Of a stretch of 44,931 bases of DNA, positions 1 to 9,183 are shown piece after piece. The DNA is from Lentisphaerota bacterium (lineage in GTDB: Bacteria > Verrucomicrobiota > Kiritimatiellia > JAAZAB01). The stretch covers positions 1 to 44,931 of the forward strand of contig JACPGM010000162.1 of the NCBI GenBank assembly GCA_016188985.1, written 5' to 3'. Position numbers and translations under genes: made by a program. The stretch's first letter is position 1; each line of letters begins with the position of its first letter. The notes beneath the pieces are model-generated. The model made no database searches, had not been told where the DNA came from, and was given only the letters and a program-made list of their open reading frames with translations.

Positions 1-111
1 ATGGCCTGTGGCTTTAGAAATCGGACTCATTACAAGTTGGCAATTTATTTTCATTGTGGCGGCTTAAACTTGTATCCGCGCCCGCTATCGTCGTAACCAC
101 TATATATTGGG

Positions 112-531
112 GTGTTTCACTCTAAACCCGGAAGCGGCTATTTAAGTGGGGCTGCGGGTAGCGGGGGAGGAGCGATCCGAATTCAAGCGGCGAGCATCGT
201 ATCAGTTGATGGAACGATTACGGCCAATGGAGGGAACGGTTCGGGTAGCGACGGCGGAGGAGGAGCCGGCGGTGGAATTTATATTACCTGCCGAACATTT
301 CAGGGAACTAACGGCACACTAAATGCCAAGGGCGGCACGACTGGTAACCGATACGTGGGCGGCGGTGGTGGCGGTCGAATTGCAGTGTGGCGAATTTATC
401 ATACCTTTTCCGGCACCAACATTTCGGCCATAGGCGGCGCTGAGAGTGGCAGTAGTGGCTATGATGGCACAAATGGCACAGTGGTCTGGGGCCAGATTCC
501 GGCCCCAGGGACAATTGTGAAAATGTGGTAA
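112..531 (+). pseudogene. 3' fragment of a glycine-rich surface protein gene
   Basis: The open frame runs from a GTG at 112 (open from 97) to a TAA at 529-531. It encodes about 139 residues dominated by Gly-Gly runs, interleaved with beta-strand-like segments such as GGAIRIQAAS, GGGIYITCRTF and GGGGRIAVW, and ends GTVVWGQIPAPGTIVKMW. This alternation is typical of long secreted glycine-rich beta-repeat proteins of Verrucomicrobiota-type genomes. The frame is closed upstream by a TAA at 94-96. The other two forward frames also contain stops in the first 110 bases, and I see no signal peptide or ribosome binding site. It is therefore probably the 3' end of a longer gene whose 5' part is lost, frameshifted or rearranged. 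It could instead be an assembly-edge artefact. A related style of protein is encoded at 43269-44822. Confidence 0.5.
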
Positions 532-609
532 CGTGGTCCGAAGCGTTTGTCGCACCTGAACAGAATTAAGGACAAGCGAACAGGGCCAGGCGTTTTTTGC
601 GCCAAGCAA

Positions 610-1980
610 TCAAGATCGCTTCATCCGCGCTATGAACATAGCATTGCAGTTTGCTTCCCAGGGCTGGATCCGGATGAGCCCGTTTGTCGGCTGGCCGGTA
701 AGCGGATGCGGAAAAGTTTCAAGCTCAAAATCCGGGTGCAAGTTAAGAAACCAGGCTGTGAGAGCTGCGGTCTCGACTTCGGTTACCGTGCATACCGAGT
801 AAACCAGGCGCCCGCCGGAGCGCACTTTCTCGGCGGCAGCCTTCAGCAGTTGTTCCTGGATGCAGCGCCGCTCAACGATGTCATTTTCCTCAGTGCGCCA
901 GCGCGCGTCGGGATTGCGCGCCCAGGTGCCGATTCCCGAGCAAGGCGCGTCAACCAGGACACCATCAAAGTATTGCCCCAGGGCCGGATCAGCGATTCCA
1001 TCCCAGACGCGGCAATCAATCCGGCCGCAATGCCGGCGGTTGATCCGCGCGCGTAACGTATCCAGGCTGTGGGCACGAATATCCGTAGCAAGGATCGAGC
1101 CTTGGTTCTCCATGAGATCCGCCAGGTGCAGTGTCTTGCCGCCGGCGCCGGCGCAGGTGTCCCACCATCGTTCCCCGCGTGCCGGCCGGCAGACCCAGCC
1201 AACGCATTGCGATGAAAGATCCTGGATTTCAAAGGGAATTTCCCGGGAGAAACTTCTCAGATCAGGTGAGCCCTGCAAGCGGACGGCCCCGACAACTTGG
1301 GGATGGGCATAAGCCGGAATTGAACGTTGCGCCAGCGCGGTGATCACTTGTTGCTGCTCAGCGGGCGACGTCCGCAGCCAAGTCGGCGGCCGAGTCTGAA
1401 ATGACTCAATATATCTAACGCCGTGCGCCTTGGATTCCGCGCCTTCAGGAACACTCAACCGCTCCGGCAGCCAAGCCGGCACTAATTGCTCAAGAGGGGG
1501 GGGCGGGACCCCAAGCCATTGGCCGAGGAGCTTTGCCTTTTCCTGCACACTCAATGGGCCGGCCGGCTGGAGATTTTCAGCCATAGGCAGATCCGCCTCT
1601 GGCGGAAACCGGCTGAAGCCGGTTTGCTCGGCCAGAAGCGTTACGGCCGGATGAGATTCCACGGCATCCAGCATGTAAGCCATTGCCAGACGCGCTCCTT
1701 CCAGCGGCGTCAGCCAACCCCGCCAGCGAAACCAGGAAAAAGCCATGGCTGACAAAAACCGCCGGTCGCGCGACCCCAACTCCGGATGCTCGCGGTAATA
1801 GCGTTGCAAAACCCGGTCGGCTGGTTGCCGCCGGCTCACCACGATCTCCAGTTGCCGGATCAGCGGACCAATAAGTTCGGCTTGTTTACGCGCGGCTTTA
1901 AGCGGCAGAGTCATGGGCTTCATTTCTACACTTTGTGGCTTTGGCCCGCAATCAGGTTGTTTTTTCCCTAAAGTTTTCAT
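610..1980 (-). CDS. rsmB: RsmB/NOL1-Sun family rRNA (cytosine-5) methyltransferase
   Basis: This 456-residue protein should transfer a methyl group from S-adenosylmethionine to C5 of a cytosine in 16S rRNA in the cytoplasm. The C-terminal half has the family motifs: the SAM loop DTCAGAGGKT, the motif IV cysteine in DAPCSGIGTWARNP, and the motif VI catalytic cysteine in YSVCTVTEVE. The N-terminal half is helical, as in NusB-like RNA-binding domains, but is diverged. The length fits RsmB (about 430 residues). An oddity lies at about residues 125-133 (FPPEADLPM), encoded by a palindromic repeat also found at five other places in the window, so it is probably an in-frame insertion. A run of eight G on the plus strand near 1496-1503 also lies inside the gene. 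RsmB is the best guess; another NOL1/NOP2/Sun paralogue is possible. Confidence 0.85.
   Translation of the reverse strand: MKTLGKKQPDCGPKPQSVEMKPMTLPLKAARKQAELIGPLIRQLEIVVSRRQPADRVLQRYYREHPELGSRDRRFLSAMAFSWFRWRGWLTPLEGARLAMAYMLDAVESHPAVTLLAEQTGFSRFPPEADLPMAENLQPAGPLSVQEKAKLLGQWLGVPPPPLEQLVPAWLPERLSVPEGAESKAHGVRYIESFQTRPPTWLRTSPAEQQQVITALAQRSIPAYAHPQVVGAVRLQGSPDLRSFSREIPFEIQDLSSQCVGWVCRPARGERWWDTCAGAGGKTLHLADLMENQGSILATDIRAHSLDTLRARINRRHCGRIDCRVWDGIADPALGQYFDGVLVDAPCSGIGTWARNPDARWRTEENDIVERRCIQEQLLKAAAEKVRSGGRLVYSVCTVTEVETAALTAWFLNLHPDFELETFPHPLTGQPTNGLIRIQPWEANCNAMFIARMKRS
1581..1625. repeat. Palindromic element (family A) inserted in frame in rsmB
   Basis: On the minus strand, TTTCCGCCAGAGGCGGATC is followed by TGCCTATGG (1581-1608). 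This is the same sequence class as the copies at 21502-21536, 21554-21587, 36203-36232 and 39328-39355. It is directly next to a second perfect inverted repeat, AAACCGGCT-ga-AGCCGGTTT (1606-1625). Together they add roughly 15 residues to the methyltransferase without breaking its frame. Confidence 0.75.
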
Positions 1981-2008
1981 TGACGCGCCGCTTGTGTTGT
2001 TTTAAACT
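1980..2008 (+). promoter_or_regulatory. Sigma-70-type promoter of the MoxR/vWA operon
   Basis: A -35 box TTGACG (1980-1985) and a -10 box TAAACT (2003-2008) are separated by 17 nt. It starts exactly where the divergent rsmB begins and would give a 5' leader of roughly 125 nt before the ATG at 2142. It is the only promoter-like sequence I see ahead of the eight-gene operon. Confidence 0.5.
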
Positions 2009-2141
2009 TCGACGCAATCGGTTTAAACGTCGTTTTACGATGATGTTTATGTGCAATCGCCGCATTCCCTGCCAATCCCCGCGAACAAGGGAATTCCCCG
2101 CCACAATTTCTTTGCGTCATAACAACCCCAGGAGGTCCATC

Positions 2142-5100
2142 ATGAACACGGTAGGAACGCATCGGCAGAATCGGTTTTCATTGGTCGTTGGTTTGCTCTT
2201 GGCCGGGTTGGCCGGTCTGTGCTCGGCCCAGACTCAAACCCAGGTCCAGGCCCAAGTCCAGGCCAAGGACTTCAGCAAGGGGTTTGCCAAATTTTACGAG
2301 CTCGGTCTTCCCGTGGTGACCAATGCCACGTACGTCAAACTCGATTCCTGGTCTCATTTCGATATGTCCGGCGGCGACTTCGGCCTGCATGAGCTGCGGC
2401 TTGCCGGAAACGCCTGGCTGCTCAAGGAGGACAAGGCCGAGGGCAAGGGCGTGTTCGTTAAAAACAGCGTGCGGGTGATGGAGGTGCTTGACCAGAACGC
2501 GTTCCAAAAAAAGGAAGCCGCCAAACTCAAAGAGGCGATGAAAAAAGGCGGTTCGGCGGCGCGGACATTACCGTATATCTGGGGCATGATGGATGAACAA
2601 GTTGCGCAGGGCCGCTGGAAAGCCGCGAATCCCAAACAAGACCTCGAAAAAATCATGGCCTTCCTGAAGAAAAAGAACGAGGAAGGTTCGAGCCGCCACT
2701 CCTCCCTGGATTATTCCGGAGGCTACGGAACCCTGTTCCTTTCGGCCATTCATTTCCATCGCATGGGGTTCACCAACGAAGCCAATGAAATGGTCAGCCT
2801 CCTTTTTGGCGCGGCCCGGGACCAGCGCAAGCCGATCGCCCAAGCCATGAACCAGCTCGCCGACGCCCAGTATGCCGATGTCGCCCGGAAATTTTTTCAA
2901 ACGGGCGACTGGTCCCGCTACGATCAGGATCTGCAATCGCTCCAAGCCCGGTTCGGTTCCGTGTGGGGTAACGCGCCCGCCGTCCAGCGCCTCGCGGAGA
3001 AGGTCAAGGCCCGCGCCAGCCAGCCGCAACCCCCGCCGCTTTCCGGAGAAGGGCTGACGGACGAGGACAAGCAGTTGGCGCTGGAATTGGCGTCCGCCAC
3101 CAATCTGAACAGACAAAGCATGCAACTGATGGGGGGGGTCGGGGTCTGGATTCTGCCGTCGCCGTTGCAACGCGGGATACCGGGCATGCCGGGACTTCCG
3201 ACCAACACGCTCACGCGTATCAAGGCCCGTGGCATGCAAGCCATCCCTTTGCTGCTCGCCTTGCTCAAGGACGATTATTTGACCCGGGTGGACATCACCA
3301 GTCTGAAGGGAATGTCCCATGTTTCCTTCAGCTTTCGAGACGAAGAAGACATGACCGAGGAGCACATCAACCTACTATACGAGGCACTGCAGCGGCCGGC
3401 GTCCCGCTCCGAAATTGCCGTCCTGCTTCTCCAGCCCCTGATAAAAAAGGACGAGGAAAACCGCCATTCTTCAAGCCCCGTTGATCGCGATGACCTTGCG
3501 GAGCAGGTCAAGGCCTGGCACGCGGAACATAAGGCCCAATCCGCTTTGGAACTGGCATGGTTTTATCTGAAAGAGGGGGACGATCAGCAACGGAACGCGG
3601 CGATTTCCCTCCTGATCGAGTCCGGAAGCGAATCGAACCAGGCGGCCATCGCGGAGTCCTTTTTGAAGGGTGATAACCCCATGCGCGACATACACTTGGC
3701 CCACCAATTCGTGATGAAGCGCAAGGAAAAGGCCGCCGACTTTCTCGTCCGCTACGAGGCCATGCTGAAAAAGCTGATGGAGACTGGTGGCGACGACCAG
3801 ATGTTCAAACAGGACGATTTCAAACAAATGGTCGAGCAGAATCTGGCCTCCATGAAGACGCTCATTTCGGCCCAGCCACTCGAGCAGATCCTGGACGAGC
3901 TTCTGACGGAAAAGACCACCATGGAAAAAGCCGGCGCCGCTCTCTATGGGGCCATGGGAAAGAAAAAGCCGGCGGAGCTGGTACCGCTGCTTCTCGGCGC
4001 CGCGGTGAAAGCCAAAACACCGGAATTGCGCGTCCAATTCATGCAAATGACCGCGTCAGTGCCGTACATGAGAACGGCAATGGCCATGGATGAAGACGGA
4101 AATGTCCAAGAAGAGGCGGAGGAAAAAGCGGACGCGGATCAACCGGCGGCCCTCGACATCAAACCCGCCGCCGAGCTGTGGAAACAGCTTCTCGGCGATA
4201 CCCGTGTTCCCGAAGCCGATCTTTATCAGGACAACTCGATGTCGGTCGCCGATACCGCCGCCGGGATGATCGAAGCGCTGTATGGCGAAAAGCAGGCGGC
4301 CGGCGCTCTCTGGGGAAGGCAGGCCCCTTTCCAAATTACGAGAATGCAACCCATCCTCGCCGCCCGCGCCGAAGCGCGGTTGGCGGGCAAGCCGGCCGCC
4401 GAATTGCCACCGTTGCCGGATGCCGACAGCGTGAGCGCAGAAGAGAAAAAGAAAATCGTCGAGCAGGTTTTGCGGGCCAAGGATACGGAGGTGGACGCGC
4501 TCATCAAGACGTTAAGCGTTGACCGCGTGCTGGCCCTGATGGAAGAGGTGGAAAGGAACGAGGCGTTGAACGCGAAACTCGCGGGTCTGGCGAACCGGGT
4601 GAATGCCGTTGCATTCAAGAACCTGCAGGGGGAGCCATCCAGGGAATTGGACGCCCTGAAAGGCCAACAATTGAGCAAGGCCATGGTTGAACAGGCGCTG
4701 GCCGTCAGCCGGCGCTTCACGGAGGAAGGCAAACCGTCCCTGGTCCGCATCCGCCGTCAACCCGACCTGAGTGGAATCGCCATCCGGGTGGTGGAGCTTT
4801 CGGCGACGAATTTGACGGAGAAAGAATGGCCATATTTTTCCGGAATGCGGTCCTCTTCCGAAAACAAGAAATCCATGGTGCAGGGTTCGGTCTCCGCATC
4901 GGACAGTCACGGGTGGGCCGCCTGGGCAGTTAATCAAAAGAAATTACCGCTCCCGGAAAAGAAGGACGCCACTGACGGGACCAATGCCAGCGACGCGCTG
5001 ACCGAGGATGATATTGTGGAGCAGGTCAGTGCCGATTCGGCGGAGCACGAGGCCGAACAACAAAAGGAATTCTGGAAAGTCGTGGAGGATTTGTGCGCCG

Positions 5101-5237
5101 GAGGCGGCGCTGTCAGCGCCTATACCGAGATCAGGTTTACCGGCATGCCGATCCTGCCGGATGACGTCAAGGAGGGGGGCGGACCCATCCGCGGTGTTCG
5201 TCGTTTTCGTCACTCAAGTCGCTCTGTTATATACTGA
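2142..5237 (+). CDS. Large secreted helical protein of unknown function, first gene of MoxR/vWA operon
   Basis: I do not recognise a named family. The chosen ATG at 2142 is preceded by AGGAGG and begins a clear signal peptide (MNTVGTHRQNRFSLVVGLLLAGLAGLCSAQ). A low-complexity QTQTQVQAQVQAK linker follows. The frame is open further upstream, but that part has no ribosome binding site. The remaining roughly 1000 residues are rich in Ala, Leu, Lys and Glu and read as long alpha-helical segments, possibly HEAT- or TPR-like, with no membrane span after the signal. The C-terminus is abrupt and basic (IRGVRRFRHSSRSVIY). It lies 24 bp upstream of the MoxR ATPase gene on the same strand, so it is probably an exported partner of that system. 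The function is unknown. Confidence 0.8.
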   Translation: MNTVGTHRQNRFSLVVGLLLAGLAGLCSAQTQTQVQAQVQAKDFSKGFAKFYELGLPVVTNATYVKLDSWSHFDMSGGDFGLHELRLAGNAWLLKEDKAEGKGVFVKNSVRVMEVLDQNAFQKKEAAKLKEAMKKGGSAARTLPYIWGMMDEQVAQGRWKAANPKQDLEKIMAFLKKKNEEGSSRHSSLDYSGGYGTLFLSAIHFHRMGFTNEANEMVSLLFGAARDQRKPIAQAMNQLADAQYADVARKFFQTGDWSRYDQDLQSLQARFGSVWGNAPAVQRLAEKVKARASQPQPPPLSGEGLTDEDKQLALELASATNLNRQSMQLMGGVGVWILPSPLQRGIPGMPGLPTNTLTRIKARGMQAIPLLLALLKDDYLTRVDITSLKGMSHVSFSFRDEEDMTEEHINLLYEALQRPASRSEIAVLLLQPLIKKDEENRHSSSPVDRDDLAEQVKAWHAEHKAQSALELAWFYLKEGDDQQRNAAISLLIESGSESNQAAIAESFLKGDNPMRDIHLAHQFVMKRKEKAADFLVRYEAMLKKLMETGGDDQMFKQDDFKQMVEQNLASMKTLISAQPLEQILDELLTEKTTMEKAGAALYGAMGKKKPAELVPLLLGAAVKAKTPELRVQFMQMTASVPYMRTAMAMDEDGNVQEEAEEKADADQPAALDIKPAAELWKQLLGDTRVPEADLYQDNSMSVADTAAGMIEALYGEKQAAGALWGRQAPFQITRMQPILAARAEARLAGKPAAELPPLPDADSVSAEEKKKIVEQVLRAKDTEVDALIKTLSVDRVLALMEEVERNEALNAKLAGLANRVNAVAFKNLQGEPSRELDALKGQQLSKAMVEQALAVSRRFTEEGKPSLVRIRRQPDLSGIAIRVVELSATNLTEKEWPYFSGMRSSSENKKSMVQGSVSASDSHGWAAWAVNQKKLPLPEKKDATDGTNASDALTEDDIVEQVSADSAEHEAEQQKEFWKVVEDLCAGGGAVSAYTEIRFTGMPILPDDVKEGGGPIRGVRRFRHSSRSVIY

Positions 5238-5261
5238 TAAGTAAACGAAGGAGGTTCTATC

Positions 5262-6245
5262 ATGCCGGACCCAACCGCCGAGCTGTGGACAGCCGTTCAG
5301 GAAAAAGTCGCCGCGCTGCGCGCCGAGATCGCCAAGGTCATTGTGGGCCAGGACGTCATCGTCGAACAAATGCTGACGGCGCTCCTGTGCAAGGGGCATT
5401 GCCTGATCGTGGGCGTGCCCGGCCTGGCGAAAACCCTGCTGGTGAGCACGCTGGGCCGGATTTTGGGGCTCTCCTTCCGCCGCATCCAGTTCACGCCGGA
5501 CCTGATGCCGATGGATATCATCGGCAGCGAAATCCTGCAAAGCGCTGGCGCCGGCGCCCGCTGCTTCGAATTCGTGCCCGGCCCGATTTTCGCCAACCTG
5601 ATCCTGGCCGACGAGATCAACCGCAGTTCGCCCAAAACCCAGTCCGCTCTGCTCGAAGCCATGCAGGAGAAACAGGTAACCGTGGCCGGCAAGACCATGA
5701 CTCTGACTGAACCGTTCATCGTGTATGCCACCCAGAACCCGATTGAGCACGAAGGCACGTATCCCTTGCCTGAAGCGCAGCTCGACCGTTTCTTCTTCAA
5801 TCTGCTGATCGCTTACCCGTCCATCCCCGAAGAGCGCCAGATCGTGTTGAAGACGACCGGCCGCGAAGCGCCCGCCCCGCGCCCCGTTGTCAATCCGGGC
5901 GAAGTGCTCAAGCTCCAGGATGCCGTGCTGGATGTCCCGGTTCCGGACCACGTGCTGGATTTTATCCTCCGGCTGGTCCAGGCCTCGCGGCCGAATGCGC
6001 CGGGAGCGGAAGACTACATCAAGCATTATGTGGCCTGGGGGGCGGGGCCCCGCGCGTCGCAAAATCTGACGCGCGCCGCGAAAGCCCTGGCCCTGCTGCG
6101 CGGCCATCCGGCGGCGACGCTGGAGGAGGTGCGCGAAGTGGCGCGGCCGGTGCTGCGGCACCGCGTCATTCCCAATTACAACGCCACCGGCGAAGGGGTG
6201 TCCGTGGAAACGATCGTTGACCATCTGCTCCAGCGCGTGCAATGA
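5262..6245 (+). CDS. MoxR-family AAA+ ATPase
   Basis: This 327-residue cytoplasmic ATPase has Walker A GVPGLAKTLL (about residues 46-55), Walker B LILADEIN (about 112-119) and the sensor region YATQNPIEHEGTYPLPEAQ followed by LDRFFF. These are hallmarks of the MoxR/RavA branch of AAA+ proteins, and the length is typical. Known members act as chaperone-like remodellers that help vWA-domain proteins mature or insert metal. The start follows AAGGAGG at 5247-5253. The stop codon overlaps the ATG of the DUF58 gene, implying translational coupling. Its substrates are probably the neighbouring vWA proteins; that is inference from gene order. Confidence 0.95.
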   Translation: MPDPTAELWTAVQEKVAALRAEIAKVIVGQDVIVEQMLTALLCKGHCLIVGVPGLAKTLLVSTLGRILGLSFRRIQFTPDLMPMDIIGSEILQSAGAGARCFEFVPGPIFANLILADEINRSSPKTQSALLEAMQEKQVTVAGKTMTLTEPFIVYATQNPIEHEGTYPLPEAQLDRFFFNLLIAYPSIPEERQIVLKTTGREAPAPRPVVNPGEVLKLQDAVLDVPVPDHVLDFILRLVQASRPNAPGAEDYIKHYVAWGAGPRASQNLTRAAKALALLRGHPAATLEEVREVARPVLRHRVIPNYNATGEGVSVETIVDHLLQRVQ

Positions 6246-7117
6246 ACCACTCTCGTTTCAGGTATCTCAAGGCGGAGGATATCCGGAAACTGGCTGGGTT
6301 CGAGTTTGCTCCCCGCCTGCTGGCGGAGGGCTATTTGTCCGGCCGGCACACCTCCCACTTGCGGGGGTCGTCCGTTGATTTCCGCGACTACCGCCAGTAT
6401 GTGCCCGGCGACGACCGGGCCCTGCTGGACTGGCGGGTCTATGCCCGCACCGACCGGCGGTACGTGCGCACCTATGACCAGGAAACCAACCTGGAATGCC
6501 ATGTGTTCCTGGACAGCAGCGCCTCCATGGGCTTCGGCCAGCCACTGACCAAGCTGGACTACGCCTCCTTCTTCGCCGCGGCGCTCTGCTACCTCGTGGT
6601 CAAAAACACCGACCGCGTCTCCCTGCAGATTTTTGACGAGAAGATCCGGCATTATTATCCCCTGGGCAGCACCGGCCGCCACTTGCAGAACCTGATGCAT
6701 GCGCTTGAATCCAATCAGCCCGGCAACAAAACCTCGACCGCCGAGGCCTTACAACGGTCCGCGCCCCTCCTGAAGCGCAGAGGCACGCTTGTGGTCATCT
6801 CCGATTTTTTTGACGATCCGGTGGCGATTTTTTCCGCCCTAAACCCGTATCTCCATCGCGGGTTCCGCATCCACCTGTTTCATATCCTGACCCCGCAGGA
6901 GCTCGAATTGGAAGACCGGGGTCTGCTGTTGTTCGACGATATGGAAACCCGCCAGCGGGTAATCGCGCACACCGGCAATATCCGCGGACTCTACAAGCAG
7001 GCCATGGATCGGCACATTAACAGCCTGCGCGAGCTCGCCATGCGGCGGCAGGTGGACTACCTGCTCGCGCGGACAGATACCCATTACTTCAAGCTGTTTG
7101 ACCGGTTGACGCAATGA
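6242..7117 (+). CDS. DUF58 domain (vWA-like) protein
   Basis: This 291-residue protein has the DUF58 signature region HTSHLRGSSVDFRDYRQYVP followed by GDDRALLDWRVYART. It continues with a vWA-like strand carrying a metal-ion-dependent adhesion-site pattern, FLDSSASMG (Asp near residue 91). No signal peptide or membrane span is evident, so it is probably cytoplasmic. DUF58 genes almost always follow moxR, and MoxR is thought to act on the DUF58/vWA partner. The ATGA overlaps with both neighbouring genes (6242-6245 and 7114-7117) indicate coupled translation. The family assignment is firm; the biochemical role is not known. Confidence 0.93.
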   Translation: MNHSRFRYLKAEDIRKLAGFEFAPRLLAEGYLSGRHTSHLRGSSVDFRDYRQYVPGDDRALLDWRVYARTDRRYVRTYDQETNLECHVFLDSSASMGFGQPLTKLDYASFFAAALCYLVVKNTDRVSLQIFDEKIRHYYPLGSTGRHLQNLMHALESNQPGNKTSTAEALQRSAPLLKRRGTLVVISDFFDDPVAIFSALNPYLHRGFRIHLFHILTPQELELEDRGLLLFDDMETRQRVIAHTGNIRGLYKQAMDRHINSLRELAMRRQVDYLLARTDTHYFKLFDRLTQ

Positions 7118-9183
7118 CATTCCTTTTCGGCAACGCCGCATTGTGGCCGTTCCTCATCCTCCTGGCCGTGCCGTTGCTGATGCATCTGTTTGCGCGGACC
7201 CGCCCGCCCGTGTATGTCTTCAGCTCCATCGAATTTATCCGGCGCATCGTCCGGTTCACCCTCCGCATCAAGCGGCCCAAGGATTGGCTCCTATTGCTTC
7301 TGCGCACGCTCTTGTTTGCCGCCATGATCCTGCTGTTCCTCAGACCGGTGCTGTTCGCCGACCGTAATCTGGCGGACCCGTTCGGACAAAAGAACCTGGT
7401 ACTCGTCGTGGACGCCACCGCCTCCATGGCGTATCCGGACGGCGCCCAGACGCGCTTTGCCGCGGCCTGCGCCGAGGCTTCCGCCATCCTGTCCGGCCTG
7501 ACCTCACGGGACACGGCGAACATCGTCTGGCTGAAGTCGGCGCCCGAACCGGTGTTTCCCGAGATGAGCGCCAATTTTACCTACCTACAGGATGCCTTGC
7601 GCCGTCGAACCGTCACCGTCGAAGCCGGCGCCATCGCTAATGCCTTGGCATTGGCCGCCAGCCTGCTGGAAGGGCAGAAAGGTCGGCGCGAAATTTGCGT
7701 GTTGTCGGACTTTCAGCAATCCGCGTGGAACGACGTCCGCGTCAGTCTGCCGGCCAGCCTGGATCTGATCAAAGTCAAGGTCGGCGCCAGCGAAGCCGTT
7801 AATCAGGCGCTGACCGGTATCCGCGCGGATCCGCCCCAGCCGCTGGTCGGCGAAGATGTAACCATCTATAGCGACATTCACAATTATTCACCGCAACCCA
7901 TGCGCAAAACTGTGTATCTGGGCGTTGGGGAAAGCCGCCTTTCGCAAGACGTAATGGCGCCGGCTTGGAACAAGGCCACGGCCGTTTTCCAACATCGCTT
8001 TGCGGAGCCTGGCGTGTATTCGTTGACGGCCCATATTGGTGAGGATGCTTTTCCCGCCGATGATCGCCGCGCCTCGATCATCGAGGTCCGCGAGTTCCTG
8101 CGGGTAGGCCTGCTGGCCTCGGAACCGGTTACCGCGGCGGCCTGGCGCCGCGCCCTCGACAGTGTCGGCTGGATCAAAACCGAGCGGCTGATGTCAAAAG
8201 ATCTGGCTGGCAATCTGTCGCTTGACGCGCTCCTGTTATCGGGCTGGGCTGGCGCGGATAATGATCGTTTACGCCGGTTGCTCCAGGCCGGCTGCGCCCT
8301 CGTCTACTATCCGGCGCGCGAATCGCCGGTCAGCCGGTTTGCCGCCTTGAGTGGACCGGCGGTGAGCGGAGTTGAACCAGGCGAAGGGCGAGATGGCGGC
8401 GCCCACCCTTCCACCGGCCTTTTCCGATGGGAACAACTCCACACCCCCTATACCCTCAAGGTGACGCGCGAAAAGGACGAGCTCTTTAGCCTGTTTACCC
8501 GCGGAGAATTCGGCGACTTCTCACGGGCCGCATTCCATGCCCGCTTCGCATTTCCCGTCGAGGCGCTGCCGGCCGGCGACAAGCTCATGGCGTTCGACGA
8601 TGGCACGCCGGCGTTGATGCGGTTCACGGCGGGAAAAGGGATGCTCTATTTATGGAATATGCCGCTCGATCCCGAATTCGGCAACTGGCCAAAACGCGCC
8701 GACTTTCTCCCGTTCCTGTGCGAATTGCTGCTTGTCAGCCGGGGCGGTGGCGAACAGCAGTCCATTACGCGCGTGCTTACCGGCGAAGGAATGATGCTGG
8801 AGCTGGATCGAGAGATGCCGCGTTCCGAACTGACTCTGCGCGGAGAGGACGCTCAGGCGGTGCCGTTGCGGGACATCCGGGGTTCCAGCAATGTGACGTG
8901 GGTGGCCGATCAACCGTTGAACCCAGGCCTCTACACTTGGGAGCATTTGGATAAACCGCTGGCCTGGGCTGCTGTTGACTTTCCGGTGATCGAATCCGAT
9001 TTGCGGACGAAAACGCTCCAGGAACTGGACAACTCCGGCGCGGGCGCCGCGACGGCCGTGCGCCGCGGTTTCACCGTGCGCAGGTTGCGCGATGGCGTCC
9101 CGCTCTGGCCGTACCTGCTTGCGTTTGCCACGCTCGTTGCCTTGGCGGAAGGCCTGACGACCCTGTGGGCGGTGAAAACATGA
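7114..9183 (+). CDS. BatA-like membrane protein with vWA domain
   Basis: This 689-residue membrane protein opens with the BatA N-terminal pattern: a first span (ALWPFLILLAVPLLMHLF), the RxRPP-type loop with FSSIEFIRRI, and a second span (WLLLLLRTLLFAAMILLFL). A vWA domain follows, with the metal-site strand VLVVDATASMAY (a DxTxS variant, about residues 99-103). The middle region is probably beta-sandwich and exposed outside the cytoplasm. A C-terminal span (LWPYLLAFATLVALAEGLTTL) closes the protein. It overlaps the DUF58 gene by 4 bp at its start and the next vWA gene by 4 bp at its end. In the Bacteroides aerotolerance-type arrangement, BatA-like proteins are inner-membrane components next to MoxR and DUF58. 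The exact role here is unknown. Confidence 0.88.
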   Translation: MTFLFGNAALWPFLILLAVPLLMHLFARTRPPVYVFSSIEFIRRIVRFTLRIKRPKDWLLLLLRTLLFAAMILLFLRPVLFADRNLADPFGQKNLVLVVDATASMAYPDGAQTRFAAACAEASAILSGLTSRDTANIVWLKSAPEPVFPEMSANFTYLQDALRRRTVTVEAGAIANALALAASLLEGQKGRREICVLSDFQQSAWNDVRVSLPASLDLIKVKVGASEAVNQALTGIRADPPQPLVGEDVTIYSDIHNYSPQPMRKTVYLGVGESRLSQDVMAPAWNKATAVFQHRFAEPGVYSLTAHIGEDAFPADDRRASIIEVREFLRVGLLASEPVTAAAWRRALDSVGWIKTERLMSKDLAGNLSLDALLLSGWAGADNDRLRRLLQAGCALVYYPARESPVSRFAALSGPAVSGVEPGEGRDGGAHPSTGLFRWEQLHTPYTLKVTREKDELFSLFTRGEFGDFSRAAFHARFAFPVEALPAGDKLMAFDDGTPALMRFTAGKGMLYLWNMPLDPEFGNWPKRADFLPFLCELLLVSRGGGEQQSITRVLTGEGMMLELDREMPRSELTLRGEDAQAVPLRDIRGSSNVTWVADQPLNPGLYTWEHLDKPLAWAAVDFPVIESDLRTKTLQELDNSGAGAATAVRRGFTVRRLRDGVPLWPYLLAFATLVALAEGLTTLWAVKT

